Source: Acidobacteriota bacterium (GTDB lineage Bacteria > Acidobacteriota > UBA4820). Taken from it: DNA of 64,000 nucleotides. A model generated the notes under the pieces. The model had not been told where the DNA came from. It did not search any database and saw only the letters and a list, made by a program, of their open reading frames with translations. The stretch covers positions 1 through 64,000 of the forward strand of contig JAKQCT010000078.1 of NCBI GenBank assembly GCA_029559035.1, read 5' to 3'. The stretch's first letter is position 1. Each line of letters begins with the position of its first letter. Positions 56,600 through 64,000 of the stretch are shown piece by piece. Both the position numbers and the translations under genes were made by a program.

Positions 56600-59094
56600 T
56601 AAAGATAGAGGAATACGGTTTTCTCAGGAATGTCGAGAAGCCCTCCAGGTACACCGGCGGCGAGCTTTACGAAACGGTCAAGGACGACTGCGGGACGCTG
56701 GTCCGCGCCGCGATCGCCTTCCCGGAAGTCTATGACATCGGGATGAGCAACGTCGGCCTGCAGATCCTCTACAACATCCTCAACAACCAGCCCGACATCT
56801 GGGCAGAGAGGGTCTTCATGCCGCTTCCCGACATGGAGGAGGAGCTCAGGAAAAGGGAGATCCCCCTCTACGGCCTCGAATCGGGAAGGGCGCTGAACGG
56901 TTTCGACGTCGTCGGCTTCTCTCTCCAATACGAGCTGACCTACACCAATGTCCTCGCGATGCTTTCCCTGGGGAAGATCCCCCTTCGCTCGGAGCGGAGA
57001 AACGACGGCGACCCGGTCGTCATAGCTGGCGGACCCTCGGCGATCAACCCGGAGCCGATGAGCGCCTTCATCGACGCGTTCTTCATCGGCGACGGCGAGG
57101 AGGGTTTCGTCGAGATTTGCAGGTCGCTCAAGGCTTCGAAAGGAAAGCCGAGAAGCGAAAGGCTGGTTGCTCTTTCGAAGATAGAAGGAATCTATGTCCC
57201 ATCGCTTTACGAAAAAGAGATCGACCCGAAAAGCGGCAGGGTCTTCGTCGGGAAACCGAGAGTCCCCGAGCATCCCTTCCCCGTCAAGAGAAGGATCATC
57301 GCCGACCTCGGGAAGTTCGCCTTTCCGCTGAAGCCTGTCATCCCCAACCACGAGATAGTCCACGACCGCTTCAGCTACGAGATCGCGCGCGGCTGCAACG
57401 TCGGATGCAGGTTCTGCGAGGCGGGGTTCTACTACAGGCCGGTCAGGAACAGGGGCAGATCCACGGTCATGAACGACCTCGTCGAAGTGGAAAGGACCAC
57501 GGGCTACGACGGCGCGAGCCTTTTAAGCCTCAGCACCGGCGATTACCCGGAGGTGGATTCGCTCCTCATGGAAATAAAAGAGACCTTCGGGACGGAGGAC
57601 TACACCCTGACTCTTCCCAGCCTCAGGGTAACTTCTCTGAAGCCCGAGATACTGGATTCATTCAGCAGGAAAAAGAAGATGGCTTTCACCATCGCACCCG
57701 AGGCGGGTAGCCAGCGGCTCAGGAACGTCATCAACAAGAAGATATCGGAGGACGAGATCCGCGAGGCTGCGGAGACGCTCTTCTCCTACGGCTGGTCTTC
57801 CCTCAAGCTCTACTTCATGCTCGGCCTTCCGACCGAGACGGAAGAAGATGTCCGGGCGATAGCGGCGGTGGCGAAGATGATCGCCTCCATCGGCAAGCAG
57901 AAGGGAGTGAAGAAGCTCAGCGTCAGCGTCTCCACCTCGTCCTTCATCCCCAAGCCGTTCACGCCATTCCAGTGGGAGCATGTCCCTGCGAAGGAAGATC
58001 TCAGGCGGAAGCAGGACTGGCTCAAGAACAACCTCAAATCGCCCGTCTCGTACAAGTGGCACAAGATAGACGCTTCGATGCTCGAAGCTGTCTTTTCGAG
58101 GGGGGATTCGAGGCTCTGCGATGTCCTCGAGAAGGCGTTCGAACTGGGGTGCAGGCTCGACGGCTGGACGGAGCATTTCAAGTTCGAAGAGTGGCGGCAG
58201 GCGTTCAGCGCCTGCGGGCTCGACTTTGACTCGCTCGTCCACGCGAAGTTCGAGGAGGACTCCCCGCTCCCCTGGGACGTCATCGACCTCGGAGTGAAAA
58301 AGGAGTTTTTCAAGAGGGAGAGAAAGAACGCCTTCGACGAGAAGCTCACCGACACATGCTCCGGCTCGCACTGCTTCTCCTGCGGGGATTTTCGCGGCCT
58401 GTGCCGGAATCTTGAAGAAGCAGTGCCGGAAGAAAAAACCGAACGGCGAACAGCGCTCAGGGCGCTTCCCGGCGAAGCGAAGTGGTACAGGGCGAAATTC
58501 AGGAAAAGCTCGCCGCTACACCTTGTCGGCCATCTCGATTTCGTCAAGAACGTTTCGAAAGGCTTCAGGCGGGCGGGGATAAAGCTCGAATACACCGAAG
58601 GGTTCCACCCCTTCCCCAAGATGGAGATCGTCTCGCCTCTGCCGCTAGGAGTCGAAGGCGAAGAAGAGCTGATGGACTTCAAAGCGTTCCCCTTTGAGAC
58701 GTCCGCCCCCGCTTCCGCTCTCAACGATGTTCTTCCCGAAGGCGTCAGGTTCCTGAGCGTTATCGAGAGGATGCCCGACGAGAGGCATCTCTGCGACTTC
58801 ACTGTCCACCACTACGAGCTGGACATGAGAGCCTTCACTGATGACGAGCTCAAGGACATAACCGGGAGAACCGAAGAATTCATCGCCTCCGATTCGCTCG
58901 TGGTCACGGCAATAAAAAAGGGCGAAAAGAAAGAGACCGATATCAGGAAGAAGTTGCTCGGTGCGAAGATCAACGGATGCGTCATCGAACTCGAGCTTCT
59001 CAACGGAGGCCTCAACAAGGTCCTCGAAGTGATCGTCCCGCAAGAAGAAAGCCACAAGATAAGGGCGAAGAGGAAATTTCTTTCAATACCCTGA
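56596..59094 (+). CDS. B12-binding-type radical SAM protein fused to DUF2344 domain
   Basis: An 832-residue protein. The first 200 residues form a cobalamin-binding-like domain (P-E-V-Y-D-I-G-M-S-N-V-G-L-Q-I-L, V-I-A-G-G-P-S-A-I-N-P-E). The radical SAM core has I-A-R-G-C-N-V-G-C-R-F-C-E-A-G-F. From about residue 630 a DUF2344-type domain follows (Y-R-A-K-F-R-K-S-S-P-L-H-L-V-G-H-L-D, Y-T-E-G-F-H-P-F-P-K-M). Members often stand as one fused or two adjacent genes and have no settled substrate. It overlaps hemW by ATGA. The RNase E/G and ribosomal L21/L27 genes that often follow in other bacteria are not here. Confidence 0.9.
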   Translation: MIKIEEYGFLRNVEKPSRYTGGELYETVKDDCGTLVRAAIAFPEVYDIGMSNVGLQILYNILNNQPDIWAERVFMPLPDMEEELRKREIPLYGLESGRALNGFDVVGFSLQYELTYTNVLAMLSLGKIPLRSERRNDGDPVVIAGGPSAINPEPMSAFIDAFFIGDGEEGFVEICRSLKASKGKPRSERLVALSKIEGIYVPSLYEKEIDPKSGRVFVGKPRVPEHPFPVKRRIIADLGKFAFPLKPVIPNHEIVHDRFSYEIARGCNVGCRFCEAGFYYRPVRNRGRSTVMNDLVEVERTTGYDGASLLSLSTGDYPEVDSLLMEIKETFGTEDYTLTLPSLRVTSLKPEILDSFSRKKKMAFTIAPEAGSQRLRNVINKKISEDEIREAAETLFSYGWSSLKLYFMLGLPTETEEDVRAIAAVAKMIASIGKQKGVKKLSVSVSTSSFIPKPFTPFQWEHVPAKEDLRRKQDWLKNNLKSPVSYKWHKIDASMLEAVFSRGDSRLCDVLEKAFELGCRLDGWTEHFKFEEWRQAFSACGLDFDSLVHAKFEEDSPLPWDVIDLGVKKEFFKRERKNAFDEKLTDTCSGSHCFSCGDFRGLCRNLEEAVPEEKTERRTALRALPGEAKWYRAKFRKSSPLHLVGHLDFVKNVSKGFRRAGIKLEYTEGFHPFPKMEIVSPLPLGVEGEEELMDFKAFPFETSAPASALNDVLPEGVRFLSVIERMPDERHLCDFTVHHYELDMRAFTDDELKDITGRTEEFIASDSLVVTAIKKGEKKETDIRKKLLGAKINGCVIELELLNGGLNKVLEVIVPQEESHKIRAKRKFLSIP

Positions 59095-59105
59095 GGTATA
59101 AAATC

Positions 59106-59137
59106 GGGGCAAGCCCATCTTCCAGCGGTCTTGCCCC
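59106..59137 (+). other. Hairpin in the gap after the radical SAM gene
   Basis: GGGGCAAG (59106-59113) pairs with CTTGCCCC (59130-59137) over a 16-nt loop, with no T-run after it. The remaining 59138-59309 shows no gene or clear signal between the two convergent genes. Confidence 0.45.
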
Positions 59138-59309
59138 ATAGCCTTTCTGTCCGTGTGTCGGTGATTGGAGGGACAGGCGAGCCAATATCAAAGATGCTGC
59201 AGAATGGAAAGAATTTCCGTGACCTCCGTCACATTATCGCGAATCGCTGGCAATCCTGTCCGTGCGGGTGAAGCCGTCGGTTTTCAAGTTTCATAAGGTG
59301 CGCTGATTC

Positions 59310-60389
59310 TTAAAATCGATCCCCGACGAACGACACTTTCCACAGCGAAACTCCTTCGACCGGGACTTCCTGCCTTTCCCAGCTTTCGCCGCCGTCTTTC
59401 GTGACCACTATCACTCCTGCCGGTTGGGACGGGTCGGTCGAGGCAGTGTTCCCGCCGACGGCTATCGCGTTCTTCCTGTTTACGCAGGTTATGCCCTCGT
59501 ATTTGTAGGTTGGTGCGGGGTTGAACCGCTTCGCTTCGGGCGTGCCGTCAACGATCCTGACAAAAAATATCAGGCCTCCCGATTCTCCGCCCAGGTTTTG
59601 GACCGCCCAGAAGCTGTTCTCCGTTGGCGAGCAGATGTCGTCAATGTCGTTCGGCCCGGAAATGTCTCCCAGGTTTTCCCAGCTCTCGCCTCCGTCGGTT
59701 GTCATGAAGAGCGTCCCACGCCACCAGGGGAAGCAGAACGCCACCTTCTTGGAAAAGGCTCCGACCATGTGGACGCCGTTGTTGTCGTAATCGTAATCGA
59801 CGAACTCCCTCCGCCAGCTGGCGCCGTTGTCGAACATGTGGATCATGCCTTGCTTTCCGCCCTCGTCGTCGGCTATGTACATCTCCGTTCTCTTTTTTCC
59901 CCTGACGGCTATCCTGTTGACCTGGTTGATGGTGATGTCAGGATGGGGCACGAGCACCCAGTTCAGGCCTCCGTCAACGGTCCTCAGCACTTCTCCCCTG
60001 AGCCCGACCGCCCACGCCTTCTTCCTGCTCAGCCCCCTTATCTGCTTTACGGGACCGACGCCTTCGGGAACTTGCTGGTCGGTCCAGCTCTTCCCTCCGT
60101 CCGAGGTGTGGATGATCCTTCCAGCGTTATCGGAGCCCAGTGCTATCCAGGCGGTCTTTTCGTCAACCGCGCTGACGTCCATCCCGTCGAACCCCAACAG
60201 GCCGGCATCCTCTCCCTGCACCGTCCAATGTTTTCCTCCGTCCTTCGTGTGAAGGATGACGCACGAAAACGATGAGTCGCGGCCGATTATCCAGCCGGTC
60301 TTCAATTCGGCAGGTTCGCCGCAGGCAGGCAGGAGAGGAAAAGAGCCGATGAGGATGACGAACAAAACGAGAGGAATACGGTTTTTCAT
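59310..60389 (-). CDS. YCF48-like/BNR-repeat lipoprotein
   Basis: A 359-residue lipoprotein with a signal peptide ending L-L-P-A-C-G. At least five Asp-box-type repeats are visible, for example H-T-K-D-G-G-K-H-W-T, H-T-S-D-G-G-K-S-W-T, R-T-V-D-G-G-L-N-W, M-T-T-D-G-G-E-S-W and V-T-K-D-G-G-E-S-W. These give a sialidase-like propeller of the photosystem II stability factor (YCF48) type. In non-photosynthetic bacteria the role is unknown, and cell-surface binding or assembly is usual speculation. The gene lies 9 bp after a small secreted protein gene. Confidence 0.85.
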   Translation of the reverse strand: MKNRIPLVLFVILIGSFPLLPACGEPAELKTGWIIGRDSSFSCVILHTKDGGKHWTVQGEDAGLLGFDGMDVSAVDEKTAWIALGSDNAGRIIHTSDGGKSWTDQQVPEGVGPVKQIRGLSRKKAWAVGLRGEVLRTVDGGLNWVLVPHPDITINQVNRIAVRGKKRTEMYIADDEGGKQGMIHMFDNGASWRREFVDYDYDNNGVHMVGAFSKKVAFCFPWWRGTLFMTTDGGESWENLGDISGPNDIDDICSPTENSFWAVQNLGGESGGLIFFVRIVDGTPEAKRFNPAPTYKYEGITCVNRKNAIAVGGNTASTDPSQPAGVIVVTKDGGESWERQEVPVEGVSLWKVSFVGDRF

Positions 60390-60398
60390 TTCTACGCC

Positions 60399-60923
60399 TC
60401 ACTTTCTGATGGTAAGGGAGGAGGAATGGTTCCCGATAAAGATCCGTTCGCTGTAAACTTCCACTCCGCCCGCGATGAGCGAAGCATCAATGATCCCTCT
60501 TTCCGGAGTGAAGCGCTCGTCGTAGGAATTTCCTTCGATGGAGGCCTTCCATTTTCCCTTTCCGAAATCCACTTCCGCAGCCACTCCGTCCGAAGCGTAA
60601 TCGAGAATGCCCCCGTTCTCCAGTTTCCTGGTGAACTCCTCCAGGCTGAGCAGGGGCAGGTCGATCCGCTTTCCGTTGAGCACAATCGAGAGGTCCCCGG
60701 AAAGCCCGCCATGGGGGAAGTCGCCTTTTGCGACGATGTCGCCAGTCCCGGCGGCGGAGTCGTTATAGCCTTTGAGAACTTGTATCGCGTCGTGGGTATA
60801 AAGCCATTCGTGAAGCATGTTGTTGCAGAAGAATCCCTTGCCGCCCCTTGCATCGGCGGAAAACAGGGAGATCCCGAAAAAAAACGCTGAAAAGAAGGAA
60901 ACTTTACTTCGTTTAAAGTTCAT
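60399..60923 (-). CDS. Secreted hypothetical protein (174 aa)
   Basis: A protein with a signal peptide (K-V-S-F-F-S-A-F-F-F-G-I-S-L-F-S-A-D-A). The mature part begins with F-F-C-N-N-M-L-H-E-W-L-Y and continues with mostly beta-like sequence and many Gly/Asp turns. No known domain is recognised. GGGAGGC before ATG 60923 fixes the start. It is the first gene of a two-gene unit with the YCF48-like lipoprotein, so the two may act together outside the cytoplasm. Confidence 0.65.
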   Translation of the reverse strand: MNFKRSKVSFFSAFFFGISLFSADARGGKGFFCNNMLHEWLYTHDAIQVLKGYNDSAAGTGDIVAKGDFPHGGLSGDLSIVLNGKRIDLPLLSLEEFTRKLENGGILDYASDGVAAEVDFGKGKWKASIEGNSYDERFTPERGIIDASLIAGGVEVYSERIFIGNHSSSLTIRK

Positions 60924-60952
60924 TGCGCCTCCCTGAAAAAACACATGAAAAT

Positions 60953-60980
60953 TCTATAAAACATGCGCTTTGTCTTGCAA
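60953..60980 (-). promoter_or_regulatory. Promoter of the secreted protein/YCF48-like unit
   Basis: On the minus strand TTGCAA (60980-60975), a 16-nt spacer and TATAGA (60958-60953). Confidence 0.5.
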
Positions 60981-61063
60981 GTCCGCGGCAATTGCTGAAG
61001 AAGCCTTCCGATTCTTTCCCTTTCACTTTTTTCCTGGGGTTCCATGGATTTAAACACGATTGA

Positions 61064-61092
61064 TTGTAACTGCGGGAGAATTCCATTAGAAT
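61064..61092 (+). promoter_or_regulatory. Possible promoter of the patatin-like gene
   Basis: TTGTAA (61064-61069), a 17-nt spacer and TAGAAT (61087-61092) end 21 nt before the start codon. The -35 match is partial. Confidence 0.4.
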
Positions 61093-61113
61093 TTCATTTA
61101 CGAGGGTTTCGAA

Positions 61114-62001
61114 ATGAAAAAATGGCAGATCCTGCTCGTCCTTCTGGTCCTGATCTCCTGCCAGGCGAAGAAACCGCCGGAGACGATCTTCGCGCCCGTC
61201 AAGCTGACGCCCGTTACGGGTAAAAAAGTGGGCCTCGCCCTGGGCGGGGGAAGCTCCCGCGGCTTCTCGCAGATCGGGGTGATCAAGGTGCTGGAGGAGG
61301 AAGGGATCCCTATTTACTGCGTGGCGGGATCGTCCTCCGGGGCGCTCATCGGCGCGCTTTACTGCGACGCGGGCGGGCTCGACGATATCGAGAGGATCAC
61401 TTCAGAAGTGAAGGTGAGCGAGCTCATCGACTACAACATATTTAGGCTGATAAGGGGCAGGTGGCTCATCAAGGGGGAAAGGCTGGAGCGGTTCCTAAGG
61501 AGGAACCTCAGGCATAAGAACATCGAGGACCTTCCCATACCTTTGGGCGTCGTCGCCACCGAGATGAGTAGCGGTGACAGGGCTGTCTTTCGCAGCGGGA
61601 GCATAGAGGCCGCGGTTAGAGCGTCTTGCGCGATACCCGGCCTTTTCCAGCCGGTCAGGATAGGGGAAAAGGTGTACATAGACGGAGGGATGTCGGATCC
61701 CGTACCGGTCGCTCTCGCGCGGGAGATGGGCGCCGATGCAGTGATAGCGGTAGTCATCCCGGACGACCTCCCCGAAGAGCTTCCGAAGTCGGCACTCAAA
61801 TCGATCAAGTACAGCCTCACCGTGCTCTTTTCCAAGATGACCGAGCACATGGTGAAAGAAGCGGATGTCATCATCAGGCCCGAATGCGGAATAACGAGGT
61901 TCGACGATATTTCCAGAAGGCGGGAGATGATCCTGGCGGGCGAGAAGGCCGCGCGGGAGGCGATGCCGAAGATAAGGGAGATCCTGGAGAAACAACCGTA
62001 A
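61114..62001 (+). CDS. Patatin-like phospholipase lipoprotein (RssA type)
   Basis: A 295-residue lipid hydrolase. The signal peptide ends L-I-S-C-Q, a lipobox-like site, so membrane anchoring is likely. The patatin oxyanion motif is G-G-G-S-S-R-G, the nucleophile serine is in G-S-S-S-G-A-L-I and the catalytic Asp is in Y-I-D-G-G-M-S-D-P. The domain spans almost the whole protein. The physiological substrate is unknown. A promoter-like TAGAAT lies just upstream. Confidence 0.9.
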   Translation: MKKWQILLVLLVLISCQAKKPPETIFAPVKLTPVTGKKVGLALGGGSSRGFSQIGVIKVLEEEGIPIYCVAGSSSGALIGALYCDAGGLDDIERITSEVKVSELIDYNIFRLIRGRWLIKGERLERFLRRNLRHKNIEDLPIPLGVVATEMSSGDRAVFRSGSIEAAVRASCAIPGLFQPVRIGEKVYIDGGMSDPVPVALAREMGADAVIAVVIPDDLPEELPKSALKSIKYSLTVLFSKMTEHMVKEADVIIRPECGITRFDDISRRREMILAGEKAAREAMPKIREILEKQP

Positions 62002-62013
62002 AAAAGAGCTATA

Positions 62014-62042
62014 TTGACTTGTTGTCCGTTCGCCAATAGAAT
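62014..62042 (+). promoter_or_regulatory. Promoter of the metalloprotease gene
   Basis: TTGACT (62014-62019), a 17-nt spacer and TAGAAT (62037-62042) lie 37 nt before the start codon. Confidence 0.75.
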
Positions 62043-62079
62043 CTCCTTTTAAACTGCGGCAATTCTTGAGGAGGGAGTC

Positions 62080-64000
62080 ATGGGCAAGGGTTTTTTTTCA
62101 AAACTGTTCCCGGTTGTCTTAACGGTGGTGCTCGTTTTTTCTCTGGCGGCTGCGTCTTACGAACGGCTGCCCGTGGAAGGGAATTGGGTCGTGGAAGGAG
62201 CGAGGGCAATGCAGGTGCCTTCGTCCCCGCTGACCTATCACGCGTTGAAAGGCGACCCCGTTGTTATTCGTTTTATCGTGGAACCTGGCGACATGGAACT
62301 GTTCAACGGGGCTCGGCGCGATCTGTCCGTTCCGGATGCCCTTCAGCCGAAAGCCATCGAGAGCGTCTCCCCGGGGGAGATTTACTCATACAAGCTGGAG
62401 CCTTCGGAACTAGGAGATCACGATATCGAGATAAAAATAGAATCCGCAGAACGGGGATTCAAGTTGTCCTACGCCGTGCGAATAACAGTTCACGGCGATC
62501 TGGCTTCCGTTCAAGACTGCATGATGCCCCCGCCTCCGCCTATTCCGCTTGTGCCTTCCCCGGCCGGCATCGATGCCAACCCCGGGAACTCCCTTTCGAG
62601 AAAGGAGTTCGCGCCTGCCGAGTATGCGCATGTTCACGGTCTTGCCCTCACTTACGCATACCCTGACAACCGAAGGTACATGCTCCGCGGCTTGAGGATG
62701 GAACTGAGGGATGGAGAAACGGTCCTGGGCACTCTCAACACTTCCGACCAGTTGGGGGAAGGAAGGTGGGAAACTGAATTCAGCGATTATGTCGATGAGA
62801 GCGACGATTCTTACCATCACGCCACGACTTCGGGCCAGTTCGATTTCGGCGAAGTTTACGTGGGAGCCTCTGGCAAGACACTGATCCTGAGGGAGATATT
62901 CCAGTTTTACTCCGGTTCGGACGGCACTTCGCTGAACGGGACCCAACGGTTCAAATCGGAGGATTCGACATTCAACCAGGTGACTCTCGACTGGGCGGTT
63001 ACCTTCGCGTCGGGACAGGAGAACCAGGTATGGCTGAGAACCCCTGCGTTCGTTCTCTCGGCGACGAACGGCTCTCTGGCCGACGAGGCGATGCACGTCC
63101 AGCTTGATGCGGCGAGGATGTACCACTTCTTCGCCGAGGGTATCCCGTGGGAAAGCCCCACGGTCACGAGCTTCATCATAGACCTCGCTGACACGAGCTC
63201 ACCGCATTGCGGCGGGGTGACCGTCAACCTTACCGGGTGGAACAACGACTATCTTTCGTACGCGTATACCGACTCCATTCGGCACGAATACACACATTCG
63301 CTTCACTGGAAGATGCGCGGAGGAAGTTTTCCCCCCTTCACCTCAGGAGGTAGCACTAACCACGGCGGATGCAGCAATCCCCATTCGGCCGATAGCCTGG
63401 GGGAAGGATACGCGCGTTATATTCCAACGGCAGTCTTCCGTACAGGCAACAGCTATGACTGGACGGCAACCAGCACGACAAGTATGGATATTTGTGGTGA
63501 CTATTGCGAAAGCGTTCCCGATGACAGGCACGAGTGGGCCGTCGGCAGGGCGTTGTGGAGATCCGCCCAGAACTCGGGCGCTCCCGATAGCTTTTTCGCC
63601 TGTTCCGGCTCGGCCCTGGATTCGGGTGATGCCGACTATGTCGAGGATTATTTTAACGACATCGTTTCCAACTGCCCGAATGACCGGTCCACCTGGGATG
63701 GGTTCTGGTGCAGTGCCGTCAACTATGACACGACGGCGCCTTCGAACCCAAGCCCCATCTTCTCGTCGGCTTCACCCGAAGGATGGGTGAACGAGGCTTC
63801 ATGGTCATGGCTTGAACCGTTCGACGATCTCTCGGGAATCCTGGGATATTCCGTTCTGATCACTCCCGGGACGGTCGGCGTCCTGCCCGACGATACGAGG
63901 GATATTGACGCGGTCAACAATTATTCCCCCGCGGCGACTCCCGCCGACGGCCCATACTACTTCAGCATTCGCACCCAGGATAGAGCTCTGAACTGGAACA
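62080..64000 (+). CDS. Secreted zinc metalloprotease with C-terminal FN3-like domain (3' end outside window)
   Basis: An open frame of 640 codons with no stop before the window ends. GAGGAGGGAG precedes the ATG. A signal peptide covers about residues 1-25. The middle holds H402-E-Y-T-H406 and, 36 residues on, Glu442 in L-G-E-G-Y-A-R-Y. This matches the H-E-x-x-H...E zinc site of gluzincin-type proteases. Several cysteines around residues 380-500 may form disulfides. From about residue 548 (Y-D-T-T-A-P-S-N-P) a domain starts that ends Y-Y-F-S-I-R-T-Q-D-R-A-L-N-W, the pattern of bacterial FN3-like surface modules. The peptidase family is not identified with certainty. Confidence 0.82.
   Translation, partial: MGKGFFSKLFPVVLTVVLVFSLAAASYERLPVEGNWVVEGARAMQVPSSPLTYHALKGDPVVIRFIVEPGDMELFNGARRDLSVPDALQPKAIESVSPGEIYSYKLEPSELGDHDIEIKIESAERGFKLSYAVRITVHGDLASVQDCMMPPPPPIPLVPSPAGIDANPGNSLSRKEFAPAEYAHVHGLALTYAYPDNRRYMLRGLRMELRDGETVLGTLNTSDQLGEGRWETEFSDYVDESDDSYHHATTSGQFDFGEVYVGASGKTLILREIFQFYSGSDGTSLNGTQRFKSEDSTFNQVTLDWAVTFASGQENQVWLRTPAFVLSATNGSLADEAMHVQLDAARMYHFFAEGIPWESPTVTSFIIDLADTSSPHCGGVTVNLTGWNNDYLSYAYTDSIRHEYTHSLHWKMRGGSFPPFTSGGSTNHGGCSNPHSADSLGEGYARYIPTAVFRTGNSYDWTATSTTSMDICGDYCESVPDDRHEWAVGRALWRSAQNSGAPDSFFACSGSALDSGDADYVEDYFNDIVSNCPNDRSTWDGFWCSAVNYDTTAPSNPSPIFSSASPEGWVNEASWSWLEPFDDLSGILGYSVLITPGTVGVLPDDTRDIDAVNNYSPAATPADGPYYFSIRTQDRALNWN

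Overview
The window is GC-rich, densely coded DNA from a bacterium with a Gram-negative-type envelope. It carries an LPS heptosyltransferase, several lipoproteins and secreted proteins, and a Ccm-type cytochrome c maturation system. The full 2-oxoglutarate dehydrogenase complex, an acyl-CoA dehydrogenase, Pta, secreted or cytosolic peptidases and an OPT oligopeptide transporter suggest a respiring heterotroph that uses peptides and fatty acids. SelD is itself a selenoprotein, so the host must decode UGA as selenocysteine. Many genes start with GTG or TTG and overlap by ATGA, GTGA or TTGA, so translational coupling is common. I cannot name the phylum from this sequence alone; an uncultured lineage is plausible.

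Layout. 0-8 kb: a transposase tail, rnpB (minus), a transglutaminase-like lipoprotein, and sucA-sucB-lpd. 8-15 kb: initiator tRNA-Met, then a minus-strand pyrK-pyrD-pyrF-radical SAM-mscS operon and a secreted S9 peptidase. 15-24 kb: an RNase HI-like protein, YjbQ, the OPT transporter, a histone H1-like protein, rpsT, a heptosyltransferase coupled to a zinc-ribbon membrane protein, a ZIP transporter, a HEAT-repeat protein and a candidate small RNA. 24-29 kb: an acyl-CoA dehydrogenase and, divergently, an overlapping cluster of a cysteine hydrolase, a flavoprotein, an RlmN-like radical SAM enzyme and ThiD.

29-41 kb is one long minus-strand array: ccmA-ccmB-ccmC-ccmD-like, an S-adenosylmethionine hydrolase-type (DUF62) protein, a membrane GAF/GGDEF diguanylate cyclase, a membrane Ser/Thr kinase with PEGA domains, a propeller-like secreted protein, a PEGA protein, and Sec-containing selD. 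At 41 kb a tRNA-Gly gene is followed by 185-bp tandem repeats, each ending in the 3' end of that tRNA. This layout is like the rtT repeats of the E. coli tyrT locus.

41-54 kb: a lone receiver, trxB, an M32 carboxypeptidase, tRNA-Arg and tRNA-His, a gene-poor kilobase, then a minus-strand housekeeping series (psd, pssA, a Usg-like protein; pta, STAS, YigZ, CYTH, nucleotidyltransferase; HU). 54-64 kb: glycerate kinase, HemW and a large B12-type radical SAM protein in one coupled unit, YCF48-like and patatin-like lipoproteins, and a large secreted metalloprotease cut by the right edge of the window.
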